Origin: Hirudo medicinalis
Lineage: Eukaryota > Annelida > Clitellata > Hirudinida > Hirudinidae
DNA length: 64,000 nucleotides
Reading direction: 5' to 3'
NCBI GenBank assembly: GCA_011800805.1
Contig: MPNW01000067.1
Span: 57,848-121,847, forward strand
Every line of letters begins with the position of its first letter. The stretch's first letter is position 1. Positions 24,591 through 35,489 of the stretch are shown here, in pieces. The notes beneath the pieces were generated by a model. That model was given only the letters and a program-made list of their open reading frames with translations, had not been told where the DNA came from and did not search any database. The position numbers and the translations under genes are program-made.

Positions 24591-25464
24591 AACTCTTTTG
24601 ATTCTTCTTGTCATGGTTGTTGTTACTGTTGCTTATATTTTGTTGTTCTAAGTCATTGTTTTACAGAAAATGATGTGTACAAATTCTTTTATTTTTCTCC
24701 TTTTTACATTTATCATTCATCTAGAAAGTCTTCCTATGCATTAATTCAAGGCTCCAAAATCATGCTTCCACTTTCATCAGGACCAAACTATCATCTGCAA
24801 CGAGATCTCAGACAGAAAGGTCCCATATCTCAGATTTGGCCTATTTTACAACTCAAGCCTTATTTGAAATATTTTTCTGAGTTTTAGATTTTAAATATTT
24901 TTTTGAGTGTTCACAATTTTCAGGAAAGATGTCTTTAATTTTTGTATTGTGCAATTCCAGACAAATGTTTATTGCATTTCCAACAGCTATTCAGAAATAG
25001 ATTTTGGAACTCAAAATGTGTTCTTACCTAAGCTCTGAAAAAGTCTTACATATTATAAAAATGGGTTTGGTAAATTTCATATAATTTTAGAGTTCACTGA
25101 TATTTATCCCAAAGTTTAAAATGTATAATTTTATGATCATGTTTGCATGCCAACGGAGCTCAATTTCAAAGTTAAATCAAAGTAAGCATCTGAGTAACAA
25201 CGAAAAGACTGTCCGTCTTTGCGCATTACCTGTCTAAGCTCAAAACATAAGCAAATAATCGACAGCAGAATATTGGTTGAACTTTGAACCTTTAGTTCGT
25301 CGATTGATATTTAAGTGACAGTTAGATTAAGAGCAACGGCGAGACTGCACGGGCGTCCTGCAGAGAACGCGATCCTTAAAGCGTAATTTAGGAAAATTTA
25401 AGTTTTGAGAAATAATTATTGAGTTTATGAAGACTAGCTATTACTCTTGAACAGGATTAACAGA
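24591..25464. other. Vang 3' UTR and USP promoter region
   Basis: No coding signal. A less AT-rich stretch at about 25330-25375 (GACTGCACGGGCGTCCTGCA) precedes the USP start and could belong to its promoter or 5' UTR. Confidence 0.45.
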
Positions 25465-28400
25465 ATGAGTGTCATAGCTGTCGAGGCTGGGGTCTCGCTC
25501 ATACGATACACCAATGTTAGTGTTTATGTTACAAACATAAAGTTGAAAAAATGCATTGTAATTTAAAATGCTTTACAAAGAGGAAGGAGCATACATCAAA
25601 TGTGTTGTCTTCTGGAAAGTGCGGCTTCGTCAACCTAGGAAATACAGTGAGATTTGTAATTACTAGGAAACACCACAGAGTAAATAAAGTTAAACCAAGT
25701 GTTGAAAACTCATACTTTTGCAGTGCTTCGTGAACTGCATACTGCAGTGCCTAAGACACACCAAGCCTTTGACCGAATTTTGTCTCGACTGGGAATATGA
25801 TAACAAATCCAATGAAAATAGGTGCCTGAAAGGAAGCTTATTTTTATGTGAGTGTTTATTTAATTCGTTTAATTTCATCATTATCGGCGTCATCATCATT
25901 CACTTGTTTGTTACATGCTATGCAAATATGCTTTCTGAAATTATAGATCATCCATAAGATATTTTTTGTCACAGTACATAATATCTTACTTATTCTTCCT
26001 TCTTTCTTAACAATTTAACTCGTTAAGGATCAAAAGCTTTTTAAAATATTTACGACAAATCAAATGAAATCACACAGCTAATGATGTACATATATGTATG
26101 TGGTATGTTCCATTGGAACTTCAGGACCACCTAGGGGTGAGACAACTCTCAAGGAAGAAGAAACAGAAACATTTTAAGGCAGTGTGAATTACGACTGAAC
26201 ACAGCTAATCAACACAAAGAAGACTGTCAAAGGACAGGATTCCAATGCCTAGTTGAGATCCTCAATAATTAGCGCTTTATTACAATCACACATTTAAATA
26301 TAATTATAGATACAGGTTCGTTAAAAGTAAAACAATTGGTTCTAAAAAAATTGCCGGGCCCTGGACAATTGCCTCCCTGCCCACCCCCCAAGGTGATCCT
26401 GATCACAGTACTGTAACCTTCAGCGGAAGCTCTGGGTTTTCTTAAGATTTCTCTAAAGCGGAATGAAATGCATTTTGTTAAAAAAAAATAGCTGCGTTTT
26501 TGTGGGGTACCTTTGGTTAATCAGCTCTCAAACTTCGATTACTTTGTAATTTGTTTTATTTCTTATTTAAAGTAACTTCAGCTCGTAGTTTTTTTTATGG
26601 GATAGAGAAAAATTGTTGTAAAATTGTTCATGGTCGAAATATCAAGAGAGCCATTGTAAAATTCTTAACACGAGGTTTCACGTCAGTTCATTAAAGTTGT
26701 GACGTGTGTCAAGCCCTACTTGAAGACTTCGATCATGGAGAGGAAACTATTTGTAAATAGTCGGAATAAAACATAAAGCAAAGAAAACAATTAGATAAAA
26801 ATAAACTTTCGTTATTCTTTCCAGCTTACGTAAGATTGATGAAACTCGTTTCGAAGGGTTCAGAACCTGTTCTACCGCTGGAATTCTTAAGCCACGTTAC
26901 CTCGTTTTTCGATCATTTCGGGGGAGGAAGGTTTGTTTGCAATGCATAAAAAGTTGTACATAATTAGTATTTATATAGGACTACAACGCTGTTGTCACTT
27001 ATAAATCATTTAGCCAACAAGACGCCCAGGAATTTCTGATATTTATTCTGGAGAAGATGCATGCCGATTTGAAATTCTCTGACGATTCACCCAGGTGAGT
27101 TCAATTCACAGGATTTAAGAGCGAAGAGGACTTGAAATGCTCCTAATTCAAAGCTGTATGTCAAATGTTACTTGTTTTACGAAGTATAAGTATTGCAAAG
27201 TGACAATAATCGTAATAATAATAATAATAATAACCACAATCACAACTGTAGCGTTAAAAAATGGAACTGATTTTCTGATATTTTTATTGAGACCTGGATT
27301 AAGGAATAGTTTTCTCTGAATTTACATTTATTATCTCTTGTATTCTCAACGCTATCTTTTTATGAGGACAATTAACAACAATTGTTGTAAGAATAGTATC
27401 GCTATCAGTTATTTCAGGTTTCTCAAGGACCGCACTGAGAGATGGGATATAAACGGGAAGTCAAGAAGTCATATCATGGGTTAGTGAGGCAGTGCTTCAA
27501 TAAATTCAAATAAATAAAAGTAATAATAATAATAACAACGATGACGATGATGATGATGACGACGACGACGACGACGACGATGACGATGACGATGATGATG
27601 ATGATGATAAGATCAAATTGATTTTTAGTCACTCCAATGTTCAACGATTTCTTAAGAACGCGTTTCGCTTCAACGATCAACATCCTCGTTCTAATGTATT
27701 GCCGATGTAATGTGACTAATTGTATTAACACACAATTATGTTTCCAAACAATCTCATTGCAAAAGTGCTCAATGGTATCCTTGATATCATTGACATCGTT
27801 TGAAAGAAAGAGATCCATATTTTTAATTGAATTCCAGACATTTTTGTTGGCACTTTAAGAAGCACTCTCAAATGCACTCGATGCAAATCAGAATCACACA
27901 AGTTCGAAATGTTTTTTGACCTGTCTCTGCCTACTCCTGAGGTTCGTCGAAAGGTTTTAGTTGATTTTGGTGATGTGATCGCGCATGTTAACCAAATAAT
28001 AAATAGATGACACCTGCGTAATAAACTTTTGTCTTATTTTTGACTCAATTAATTAATAAAATAGTTTTTGTTTAAAGTCATTTTGACATAAAAATTTCAG
28101 AGCAATCAAGAAATATCTCTGAAGGAAAGTCTCGCCCATTTTACGAAACAGGAGGTATTAACAGGAGACAACAAGCCAGTGAGTGGCTTCCATAAATTGA
28201 TGAAAATCGTAAATGATAGAAACGATAAAAAATTTAAACTAATAAATAGAAATAACCATTTCACAGATGTGCGAAAATTGCCAATCAAGACGAAAATTTC
28301 TGAAGCGCTATACAATCGAAAAATTTCCTCACATTCTCATAATTCGTATCCTTGACACTTATTACTTCATAATACTCTAATTAATTAACTCGGTAATTAA

Positions 28401-29517
28401 CAAATCTAAAATAGTTGTTATTTGAATATTAATGGCCAAAAATAGATTTGAAAAGGTTCAATGATGGGATGGAGCAAAAGACCAGAATCAGCTTTCCTCT
28501 GCTAAAATTGGATTTATCCAAGTTCTCAACCAAACCAGGTTTGAAAAATTCTTAATTGTCGATTCAAATATCAATTTTCAAGTTACAATCATTATTGTGC
28601 TCCCGCGTGGTCTAATGGTTAAGACTTCCGCCTCTCAAGATGGCATCACGACTCGAATCCCCGTTGTGGGAGCACCGTCCTAACCGACCATCTAGCTATG
28701 CAAAGGACGTTAATAAACAATTACAAATTGTTATAACAGTCATTGTCGTAATTATTGCTATTAAAATTATTTATAATATTTGTAGAATAATAATAGTTGT
28801 GAGTAATGATTATAACAATGACAGTAACTTGAAAATTTGATTAGGAGGTTAAGAAATTTACATGATGCAAAATTTTGAAAATAAATGCCGAAATATGACT
28901 AGGAACATTGCACATCGTTGACTAATTGTTAATTATATAAATTATTAAATGCAATAACTTTTGACAGGAGTACCTGTGACATACAGGTTGTATGCTGTGT
29001 CCAACCACTGTGGCAGCCTCGATGGAGGTCACTATACTGCCCTTGTGAGGGGTCTTTCATCCGGGGAATGGTATCATTATAATGATTCCAGGTTAGAGTC
29101 ATTAGTTGAGTTTGCCTAATGATATTTTAAGGTCACCCGTTTCCAATATTGCTTGCTACTTCACCCACTCCAATTTTATGATTTTCTTCGCTAAATTTCA
29201 CAACAAAAATTGAGCAAGTAAATTTCTATCCAGGCATTTTCTGAAAACATTGTTTTTATGGGAATCTTCAATTTCAGGAGAGTTAGACGAGGTTTTAAAC
29301 ATAACCCTAGATATTTAATGACATCAGCAAAAACAATTGGTTAAAATTAATAATAATTTTTAAATTGGTTAAAGTATGACGGAAAAAATGAAATCGAATG
29401 GTTTTAAATTTAAATAATAAATGCTTTTAACAATTTCATTTCAGAGTAACCAAAGTTGATGAACAGAATGTTGTCAGTAAAAATGCTTATCTTCTTTTTT
29501 ACGAATTTCTTCGCTAA
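25465..29517 (+). CDS. Ubiquitin-specific protease (USP2/USP21-like catalytic domain), about 346 aa
   Basis: Exons 25465-25515, 25581-25646, 25724-25847, 26825-26930, 27014-27094, 27418-27479, 27838-27941, 28101-28178, 28267-28345, 28446-28538, 28968-29091, 29445-29517. The Cys box is split by an intron: [18 protein letters not shown] (second exon/third exon). Then come QQDAQEFL, two CxxC zinc pairs (CTRC, CENC), LKRFNDG, the His box ([14 protein letters not shown]) and YHYNDSR with a third catalytic residue, ending in [10 protein letters not shown]. All catalytic elements are present, so it is probably active. It is essentially a bare catalytic domain with a very short N-terminus. The 26825-27094 join is ambiguous: an alternative pair (26934 to 26979) also keeps frame and inserts about 13 residues. 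The 25581 acceptor is weak. Confidence 0.88.
27197..27240 (+). repeat. (AAT)n microsatellite in a USP intron
   Basis: Short AAT/ATA repeat within an intron; no further significance seen. Confidence 0.7.
27517..27610 (+). repeat. (AAT)n then (GAC/GAT)n microsatellite in a USP intron
   Basis: Composite trinucleotide tract, AAT units passing into GAC and GAT units. It generates a long, spurious minus-strand ORF rich in Ile and Val, which should not be annotated as a gene. Confidence 0.9.
28597..28735 (+). mobile_element. tRNA-Glu-derived SINE, copy B (in a USP intron)
   Basis: The body reads like tRNA-Glu(CTC): acceptor strands CTCCCGC and GTGGGAG pair, the A box is TGGTCTAATGG, the anticodon loop is CTCTCAA and the B box is degenerate (GACTCGAATCC). 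The T stem no longer pairs. It is followed by CACCGTCCTAACCGACCATCTAG, matching the non-tRNA part of copy A at 15114. Orientation is the same as the host gene. The damaged T arm and shared 3' module argue for a SINE, not a functional tRNA gene. Confidence 0.75.
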
Positions 29518-29742
29518 ATTTAATGCAAATGTCTTGCTGGAAATTTTATTTATTGATTGATATTTATTTGTTGAAATTAAAAAAAAAAAAATTATTTATT
29601 GAAAGACTTTTCATTAAAATTATCAAGCTTTCAGATTTTCAAACTTAATAAAACTTGAAAAAGTAGAAGAACAAATATTGCTAAAGTTAACTTGTAAACG
29701 ACTAGGGATAACAATTAGCGGTCAAAATGTTTCAAAAATCAA

Positions 29743-32133
29743 TTATCTGCATGTAGAGACCTTCAGAACCTGACGACAGGTGTCACACTTGACATAACAG
29801 CACCATATGTACTTGCAATGACATTTGACTTCCACAACTTTATTCTCGGTCTTGAAACCTCTGCCACAACAAAGGGTCCTGCATCTTCCTGGTCCGGAAG
29901 CATTGACGTGGCACTGTCTGAATATCACATAACTATTACTATATTATATATTACTATATTACTATTAACTAGTTTAACTAGACACATGTTCCTTACAACG
30001 GTTTAAACTACCATTGTATTTGCCTTTATGAGAAGCTTCAAGATAGATAAGATAGTCTAATGATAAACTTAACTTAATTATAAAATGGAAGTCGATTTAT
30101 ACGATCTCGATGCAAGCTAGATTGTGTTAAACACATTAATGTTATTTAAAGTTATATTATTTAAAGCAACAGATGCTATAAAGAGCAGACAATTACATAT
30201 TTATGAAGTCGGTTTCAATTCAAAAGCTGAACATTCGTTAGATTTTCTACTCCGGGCATCGAAATGATAAGAAACATTAGTAATTATTTATATATTCAAC
30301 GAACGAAACAAATAAGTCACGGTTAAAAGTTCTGAAAAGGAAATCATTAATTACCAGACAGGCTCTGAGCAATCCTAGACATTATGCAAATGATTGTAAA
30401 ATGTAAACATACAGACTCTATATTTGCATGCGGGAAAGAAACAGTCCAATTACATTTACTTCGCATGCGAACCTCTCTAAATACAAAGCTAATGGATTAA
30501 TAGAAAGAAATGGGTTAGCAAAACGACGGTTATAGATTGCATTATAAATTTAGACTTCTTGTATTATCAAGAAAAGAATTTCATTATTTTTGCTTTCTAG
30601 TTAAAGTGCAATCCATTCCCAATAATATCCCCAACTAATCTTGAAAGAGACCTTATTTCAAGTGGCATGACTAATTGTAGGTAAACTTTCAACCAATCAG
30701 CATCGGAGTTTTATTTCTAAAACACGCTAAGAGACGTATCGTCTATCTGGACCAAATGCTTTTTAAATTCCTATTCCATTATTTATCGCTTAAATAGACA
30801 TATTTTCTCTCTTACTGAAGATGTTGATTTGTAATTGAACAATAAATTATAACAATATTATAAAAAAAAGTCAATTATTTTGTAGCAGTAGCGAAGTAAC
30901 ATCTGATGGAAGTACCTCCCCTTTGTTCCAATGGAACCCAGACTCGGATCAGGAAGGCAGTAATCTGAGGATATAGATCGAAAAATGAGATCGGAAGAAT
31001 TGATTTTCTTCCTTCTACTTCTTTCTGTTTTCACGGGGACCACATGGAATGATCCATTTCGTCTCCTTCGAAATCGAACCTCAGTTGCCACCAGAAACTT
31101 TTCCATTAATCGAGAGCCGATGTTTTGAAGGCTGTCAAGGACTTTCCAGCAAGTTTTGAAGGCGCATGATCCAGACGCTCCATGACACTTGCAGACTTTG
31201 CGACGGTTGGAACTTGCTACCTTGCAACATCATCACCTAAATTATCCATGCGATAAGTCATTCTAGTCGACATTTAAAACCAAATAATTTCTCTGCTTAG
31301 AATTTGATTGTATTTCGCCATGGATGGGTAAAAGGAGATAGATATTAAAAATACTTGACAAGTTCAAACTGCTCACCATTCTTCCAACAGCATAATTGTG
31401 AAGATCAACCTTATTTTTGAAAAGCTCAGTTGAATTAATTATGGAGAGGAGATTTACAGAAGTGAATAACTGAGCGAATCTGCCGGCGTAGACGATGCTG
31501 TCTCTACATCCACTATACTTGAAAGTCGTTGAAGGTTGACCTGACCTGCCTCTGCGACGGCGTTGAGGAAGTTCACCCGACCCGAAAGCCCGTGCTACGT
31601 TAAGGACAAGAGCAGATGAGGCCAAACTTTGAACGAAGGCCTGTTCTCGAGTTCCTACGGTTGATGATGAGAAGGGGGAAAACATAAGAAGCTTAGGATA
31701 AATTATAAATATTATATGTACCTTCTCTCAAGTCAGGCATGAAATTCGGAGCCAGATGCAAAGAAGAGCAATTCCATCTGCTCGAAGCAAACAAATGTTG
31801 ACACGTTTTCATGGTATCCACAGACGCCTTCACGATAAACGGCATGAGCGCCAAGTTTTCCGAACATAACGTGATCTGAGCTCTCGTCAGAAAGTCTGAC
31901 ATCTTGAAACAGCTGGAGTTGGTGGCGTTCCAAGACTCATCATGGTGGTGAAAAAGTGACCTTCACGAAAATAGGGAATGGCAGTAACGTTAACGTTTAT
32001 TAATAAAACTAATATTAATTACCATCGCGCTACAACTATATTTAATGATAGAGCAGTTGATAACTCACAGCCAGTCAATGTTACCGCAGCAAAAAGAAAT
32101 CAACAGCAATACAGCCAGAACTGTAGTCCACAT
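29743..32133 (-). CDS. Wnt11: Wnt11 secreted glycoprotein, 353 aa
   Basis: Five minus-strand exons: 32069-32133 (signal peptide, MWTTVLAVLLLISF), 31722-31960, 31377-31654, 30916-31220, 29743-29917. Phases all agree and the length matches vertebrate Wnt11 (354). Subfamily evidence: GNIDWL after the signal, RWNCSSLHLAPNF..DLREGTREQAFV, and VDLHNYAVGRM. The lipidation site is intact: CKCHGASGSCAFKTCW, with the acylated Ser in SGSC. The C-terminal Cys-rich domain (CRTLCCGRGF, HCKYIWCCYVKC) is complete. Oddity: the central ACxxGxLxxCxC motif is replaced by AFGSGELPQRRRRG, so three normally invariant cysteines are missing. Tail to tail with the USP gene (225 bases between stops). Confidence 0.93.
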
Positions 32134-32311
32134 GTGACAAAGGATTTATAAAGTCTAAACCTTGAAAACGACTTGAACATAAATTCGATAGGTTTTCACA
32201 AATCTTGCAAATGCTCATTAAGGATTAAAGTTAAAAATATCAGATTACTTTTTGCGTTATTTCCTTAAACGGATGTTTCTGATGTGATCAATGCTTTTAT
32301 GAAGCAGAATT

Positions 32312-32495
32312 TTAATCTCCAACTGGGTCATAAACTCCCACAAATGTCTTGATCCTCTCTTTTCTTATCTCTGAGAGCGTTCTCAGAAGATTTGTGTCTG
32401 ATAGCGAAGTCTCTCTGTAAAAGTAAATACTATTAACTATAATTATTTAAATAATATTACTTTTCAGAATCAAATTTTGGTTTAGACGTGCGCAT
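32312..32495 (-). CDS. Predicted 45-aa micro-protein, two exons, divergent from the DUF1330 gene
   Basis: Exon 1 32461-32495 (MRTSKPKFDSEK) and exon 2 32312-32414, joined across a 46-nt intron with a good GTAATA donor and TTTTACAG acceptor; the phase closes. The second exon is polar and helix-prone (LSDTNLLRTLSEIRKERIK), then TFVGVYDPVGD and stop. No family recognised, no signal peptide and no membrane segment. The start codon lies 64 bases from an X-box shared with the gene at 32617, which hints at a cilium-related role, but that is inference. A chance assembly of splice signals remains possible because the model is so short. Confidence 0.5.
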
Positions 32496-32558
32496 TTCTA
32501 AATTGAAGGAAAAATTTGAAATTTATAATTAAGGTTACTTTTAACCATTGAATTGTTT

Positions 32559-32571
32559 GTTGCTTAGCAAC
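32559..32571. promoter_or_regulatory. RFX-type X-box in a divergent promoter
   Basis: GTTGCTTAGCAAC is an imperfect palindrome with half sites GTTGCT and AGCAAC separated by one base, fitting the RFX consensus GTNRC(C/T)-N0-3-RGYAAC. It lies between two divergent start codons, 46 bases from the plus-strand ATG (32617) and 64 bases from the minus-strand ATG (32495). Proximity and symmetry make function plausible. Confidence 0.6.
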
Positions 32572-32616
32572 GCGACAGGTGAAATCCAAGGACTGGAATT
32601 GTTGATTTTGATCAAG

Positions 32617-33968
32617 ATGCCTCTTCGAAATATTTCTCTAAGCGAGACTATGGCAGTACTGGAACAAGTGACGTTTTAGACACTTCTGAAGTACATGACC
32701 CGGCTCACAAAATAAGTGCATGTTTTATCTCAGGGTCCTGTCTTTGTCCTCATCAGATTTCCAATGTCAAGATTTCAAGCAGCAAAAAACTCTCTGGCAA
32801 AAAACTTTTCCATTCACAAGGTCTACATGGGAGCTGTTGCAGGATTGAGTAAAGATGTAGGTGACTTTTTCAATAAATAATGTGCTTAAGATTAAAGTTA
32901 TTAAAATTTAATAATGTTGTTTTATTAATTCTTTCAAGAAAATTTAATGTATAACTTTAAATTTAAGTTAACGAATCTAATCATGATTATTATTAAGGCG
33001 ATCATGTTATTGATAGCATTAGGTCCATATATTTTATGCTAATAATATGCCACCTTAAGGTACAAGTTCTGGAAGGCACATGGGCTTACAACAAGGGCGT
33101 GGCTTTGCTGTCGTTTCAAAGTTTTAAGGAGGCCGAATTGTGGAGGAACAGCGTCCCTGAGATACGTCAACAGGATTGGTTGGATGGAGTGGATTTTATC
33201 ATTGTCCCTGCTCAGAGAATTCCTGGTCGGCTTGCTTTTAAAAATTTTTAACTTAATTTGTTCATCTGAATTAAACGCTTAACGCTTATTTAAGGTACTC
33301 CTATTGCGTTAGCTAGAATACATTATACATTCTAAAAGCCTACTTTAGCTAGTTAAATTGGGTACTGAGGCTACATAACTGAATTGCAACCATTTAAAAA
33401 ATATGTTATAAAATAACATCGTTACCGTTGCTTAAACATTATTTTTGAAATTAGTTATTTATTTTAATTTTTTTTATTAATGTTTTTTCCAAAGATGAGG
33501 GGAAAAGATTTGTGCAGATCTTAGAACTAAACCTCAGAGATGTCGATGAATTCATGATGGAATACTCCAGCCAGGCCAGCAAGCACATGGATGCATTCGA
33601 TGCAGACGGGGGCATCGTCTCAACTGACAACATTTATAAGGTCAAAGGACAATGGCAGCCAGAGTTTCTGGTCGTCAACTTCTGGCCGAGCGCCGAAGTG
33701 TTTGATTCTGCTTACAACTCAGGTTAGTGTTGTTGAAAGGTTAAAGTTGAAATTGCTTTTGTTCAACTAATGAAAATTCATTATAATCATAATGAAATAT
33801 ATATTCATATTCATAATGAAAATGTTTTTAATGTTTTCAATTAGACCATGTACATATATATTCCATGTATTTCCAGAAGCCTACCAACCAATAAAAATGA
33901 AGAGACTCATGTGTGCCGAAACCAATTCTATTATTTTTGAGTTGGCCCCACTATTCCGTGAATTATGA
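32617..33968 (+). CDS. Double DUF1330-like (dimeric alpha-beta barrel) protein, 219 aa
   Basis: Exons 32617-32667, 32734-32856, 33060-33225, 33495-33722, 33877-33968; all phases agree. The product appears to hold two ferredoxin-like barrel repeats. The first is FVLIRFPMSRFQAAKN through WAYNKGVALLSFQSFKEAE LWRNSVPEIRQQDWLDG; the second is FVQILELNLRDVDEFMMEY through FLVVNFWPSAEVFDSAYNS. The V-x-F-x-S/P-x-x-E-A(x)F-F pattern is typical of DUF1330/EthD-like small barrels, whose biochemical role is unknown in most cases. No signal peptide. DUF1330 is chiefly known from bacteria, so the eukaryotic, intron-bearing fusion is of interest. Divergent from a micro-protein gene across a short X-box promo­ter. 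Confidence 0.75.
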
Positions 33969-34537
33969 TTATGAACTAGGAAACCTGAGCTCGCTTTTAA
34001 TTTCAACCGTTGCCAAAACATTTGTTCATTAACATCGTTATTTCCTGCTTTGGTATCTGAAGACTTTCTTCTGATTTCATCAACATGGATTTGCCCTCCA
34101 TTTGATTCTCAAATACTTGCTAATTATTTTCCGGAGCACGCGATTTTGAATTCCTCGCACTCAGTTCATTTGTTTTTACGGAAACCATTCCAGAAGATGG
34201 CATATCAGATTTCGTGGAATGCTTCGATTATTGTTAAATAACTCGGTTTTCTCATTTGTAAATGGGACTTAATTTGCCTTACAAATTATATTTGATTGAT
34301 TTATTGAAGCAAAAGAAAAACATTTGTGTCTAGAATGACTTCGTATAGGATGAAAGAATAAAATATGTAGATAAACGTAAAATTGTCTTCTATCATGCTT
34401 TCGATCTGAAGAATGTACCTCTGTATCAAAATGATGCCCAATAAATATGTATCATCAAGATGTCTTTATCCCATGTTCATAGTAAACATAGCTTTGGAAC
34501 TAATTTTACTTTAGATTTAAATTCCTCGAAGCTAGTG
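33969..34537. other. Intergenic DNA downstream of the DUF1330-like gene
   Basis: AT-rich with no recognisable gene. One plus-strand ORF at 34050-34241 has no family features. Confidence 0.45.
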
Positions 34538-34891
34538 AGCCGTTCTTTTATAAAGACTAAATGTTAGCCAATAAAAAGCGACAGCGGCATTGACGACGAA
34601 GTCGAGTTAGCTACAAAGTTTATTTACAACAACGGCAACAATGCTCCGACTGACAACATAACTGCTGGAGTAGCAGCGTAGCCATATAGCGGGAAGAGTA
34701 GGAGAGAGAAGGAAAGATGCCCTGACTTAGCTTCTTAAATAGCCAGACAGGACAAAAGGAGGATGCCCACAAACAAAGGATGCGCGCCTGGTAAGTCATC
34801 GCTGATAGGGTTAGGATCAGCACGTGATTACGATGGATGTGCGATCCTACAAGCCGTTCTTTTATAAAGACTAAATGTTAGCCAATAAAAA
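34538..34891 (-). mobile_element. LTR-like 274-bp insert between 40-bp direct repeats
   Basis: An identical 40-base sequence (starting AGCCGTTCTTTTATAAAGAC) occurs at 34538-34577 and 34852-34891 and flanks a GC-richer insert at 34578-34851. Read on the minus strand, the insert begins TGTAGGATCGCAC, has TATTTAA (34735-34741) and later AATAAA (34620-34625), the order of a promoter and polyadenylation signal in a retroelement LTR. No clean CA end or short target duplication was found, so a solo LTR is only one explanation; a segmental duplication is another. Confidence 0.45.
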
Positions 34892-34979
34892 CCTACTTCC
34901 AACACTAAATTTGTTTCTTTAGAGAATTATCTGCTAAGAAATTTGAAATTTTTGCGTCTCGAAATAACCCTGAAAGCCT

Positions 34980-35489
34980 TCAAAAGGATGTTTCGAAATG
35001 CTTTGTGACTAGAGCGCTAAAAAAACACTAACTAAATTTTCAAATGATTGATCGAATTGGATGCAGTTTAGATTTAATAAAAATTAAAATTTTATCGTTT
35101 GTTATTATCACCGTTTGCAATTATCATCAACCTTGACATCATCCACCTCAATAAAGATTTTTCAGCGTGTGTGACGAAGTCTCTAAAAGTTATGCAATGT
35201 GTAAAATTGAAACTGGATTTTGATTTTCACTGAAATTAGACTTGAAGTTCCTCCGCTAAGTTTTAGATACATTTTTTTTCTTTTTCAGTGTTGGCCTGAA
35301 ACTCTCAGTGATATTATTTAAATAAATGGAATACCTTGTAGAATCGCCCAATGCAATGTCCTTGTCAATAGGTGGTATTGGCCGAGGCAGCCTCCATGCA
35401 CCACGGGTTGCTGCAGCAATGTAACGAGGAGGTATTGACGGATCCAGACTGCGCAGGAAGATGGAAACACGTTGCGCGGTGGAAGGCAT
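34980..35489 (-). CDS. Candidate small two-exon gene, 63 aa, unidentified
   Basis: Exon 1 35335-35489 ends at a good donor (ACAAG|GTATTC); a matching acceptor (GTTTTTTTAG) opens exon 2 at 35016, with a stop at 34980-34982. The protein starts MPSTAQRVSIFLRSL and has a Pro-rich centre (RLPRPIPPIDKDIALGDS). Composition of exon 1 is clearly less AT-rich than its surroundings. An overlapping frame from 35575 is also open to the same donor, so even the frame is not certain. No family recognised. Confidence 0.3.

Noticed and set aside
27474..27818. Minus-strand 114-codon ORF rich in Ile and Val
   Set aside because: It is generated by the AAT/GAC/GAT microsatellite in a USP intron and has no start context or homology.
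28597..28680. Functional tRNA-Glu gene
   Set aside because: The T stem does not pair, the D arm is shifted and the same tRNA body plus 3' module recurs at 15114, so a SINE is more likely.
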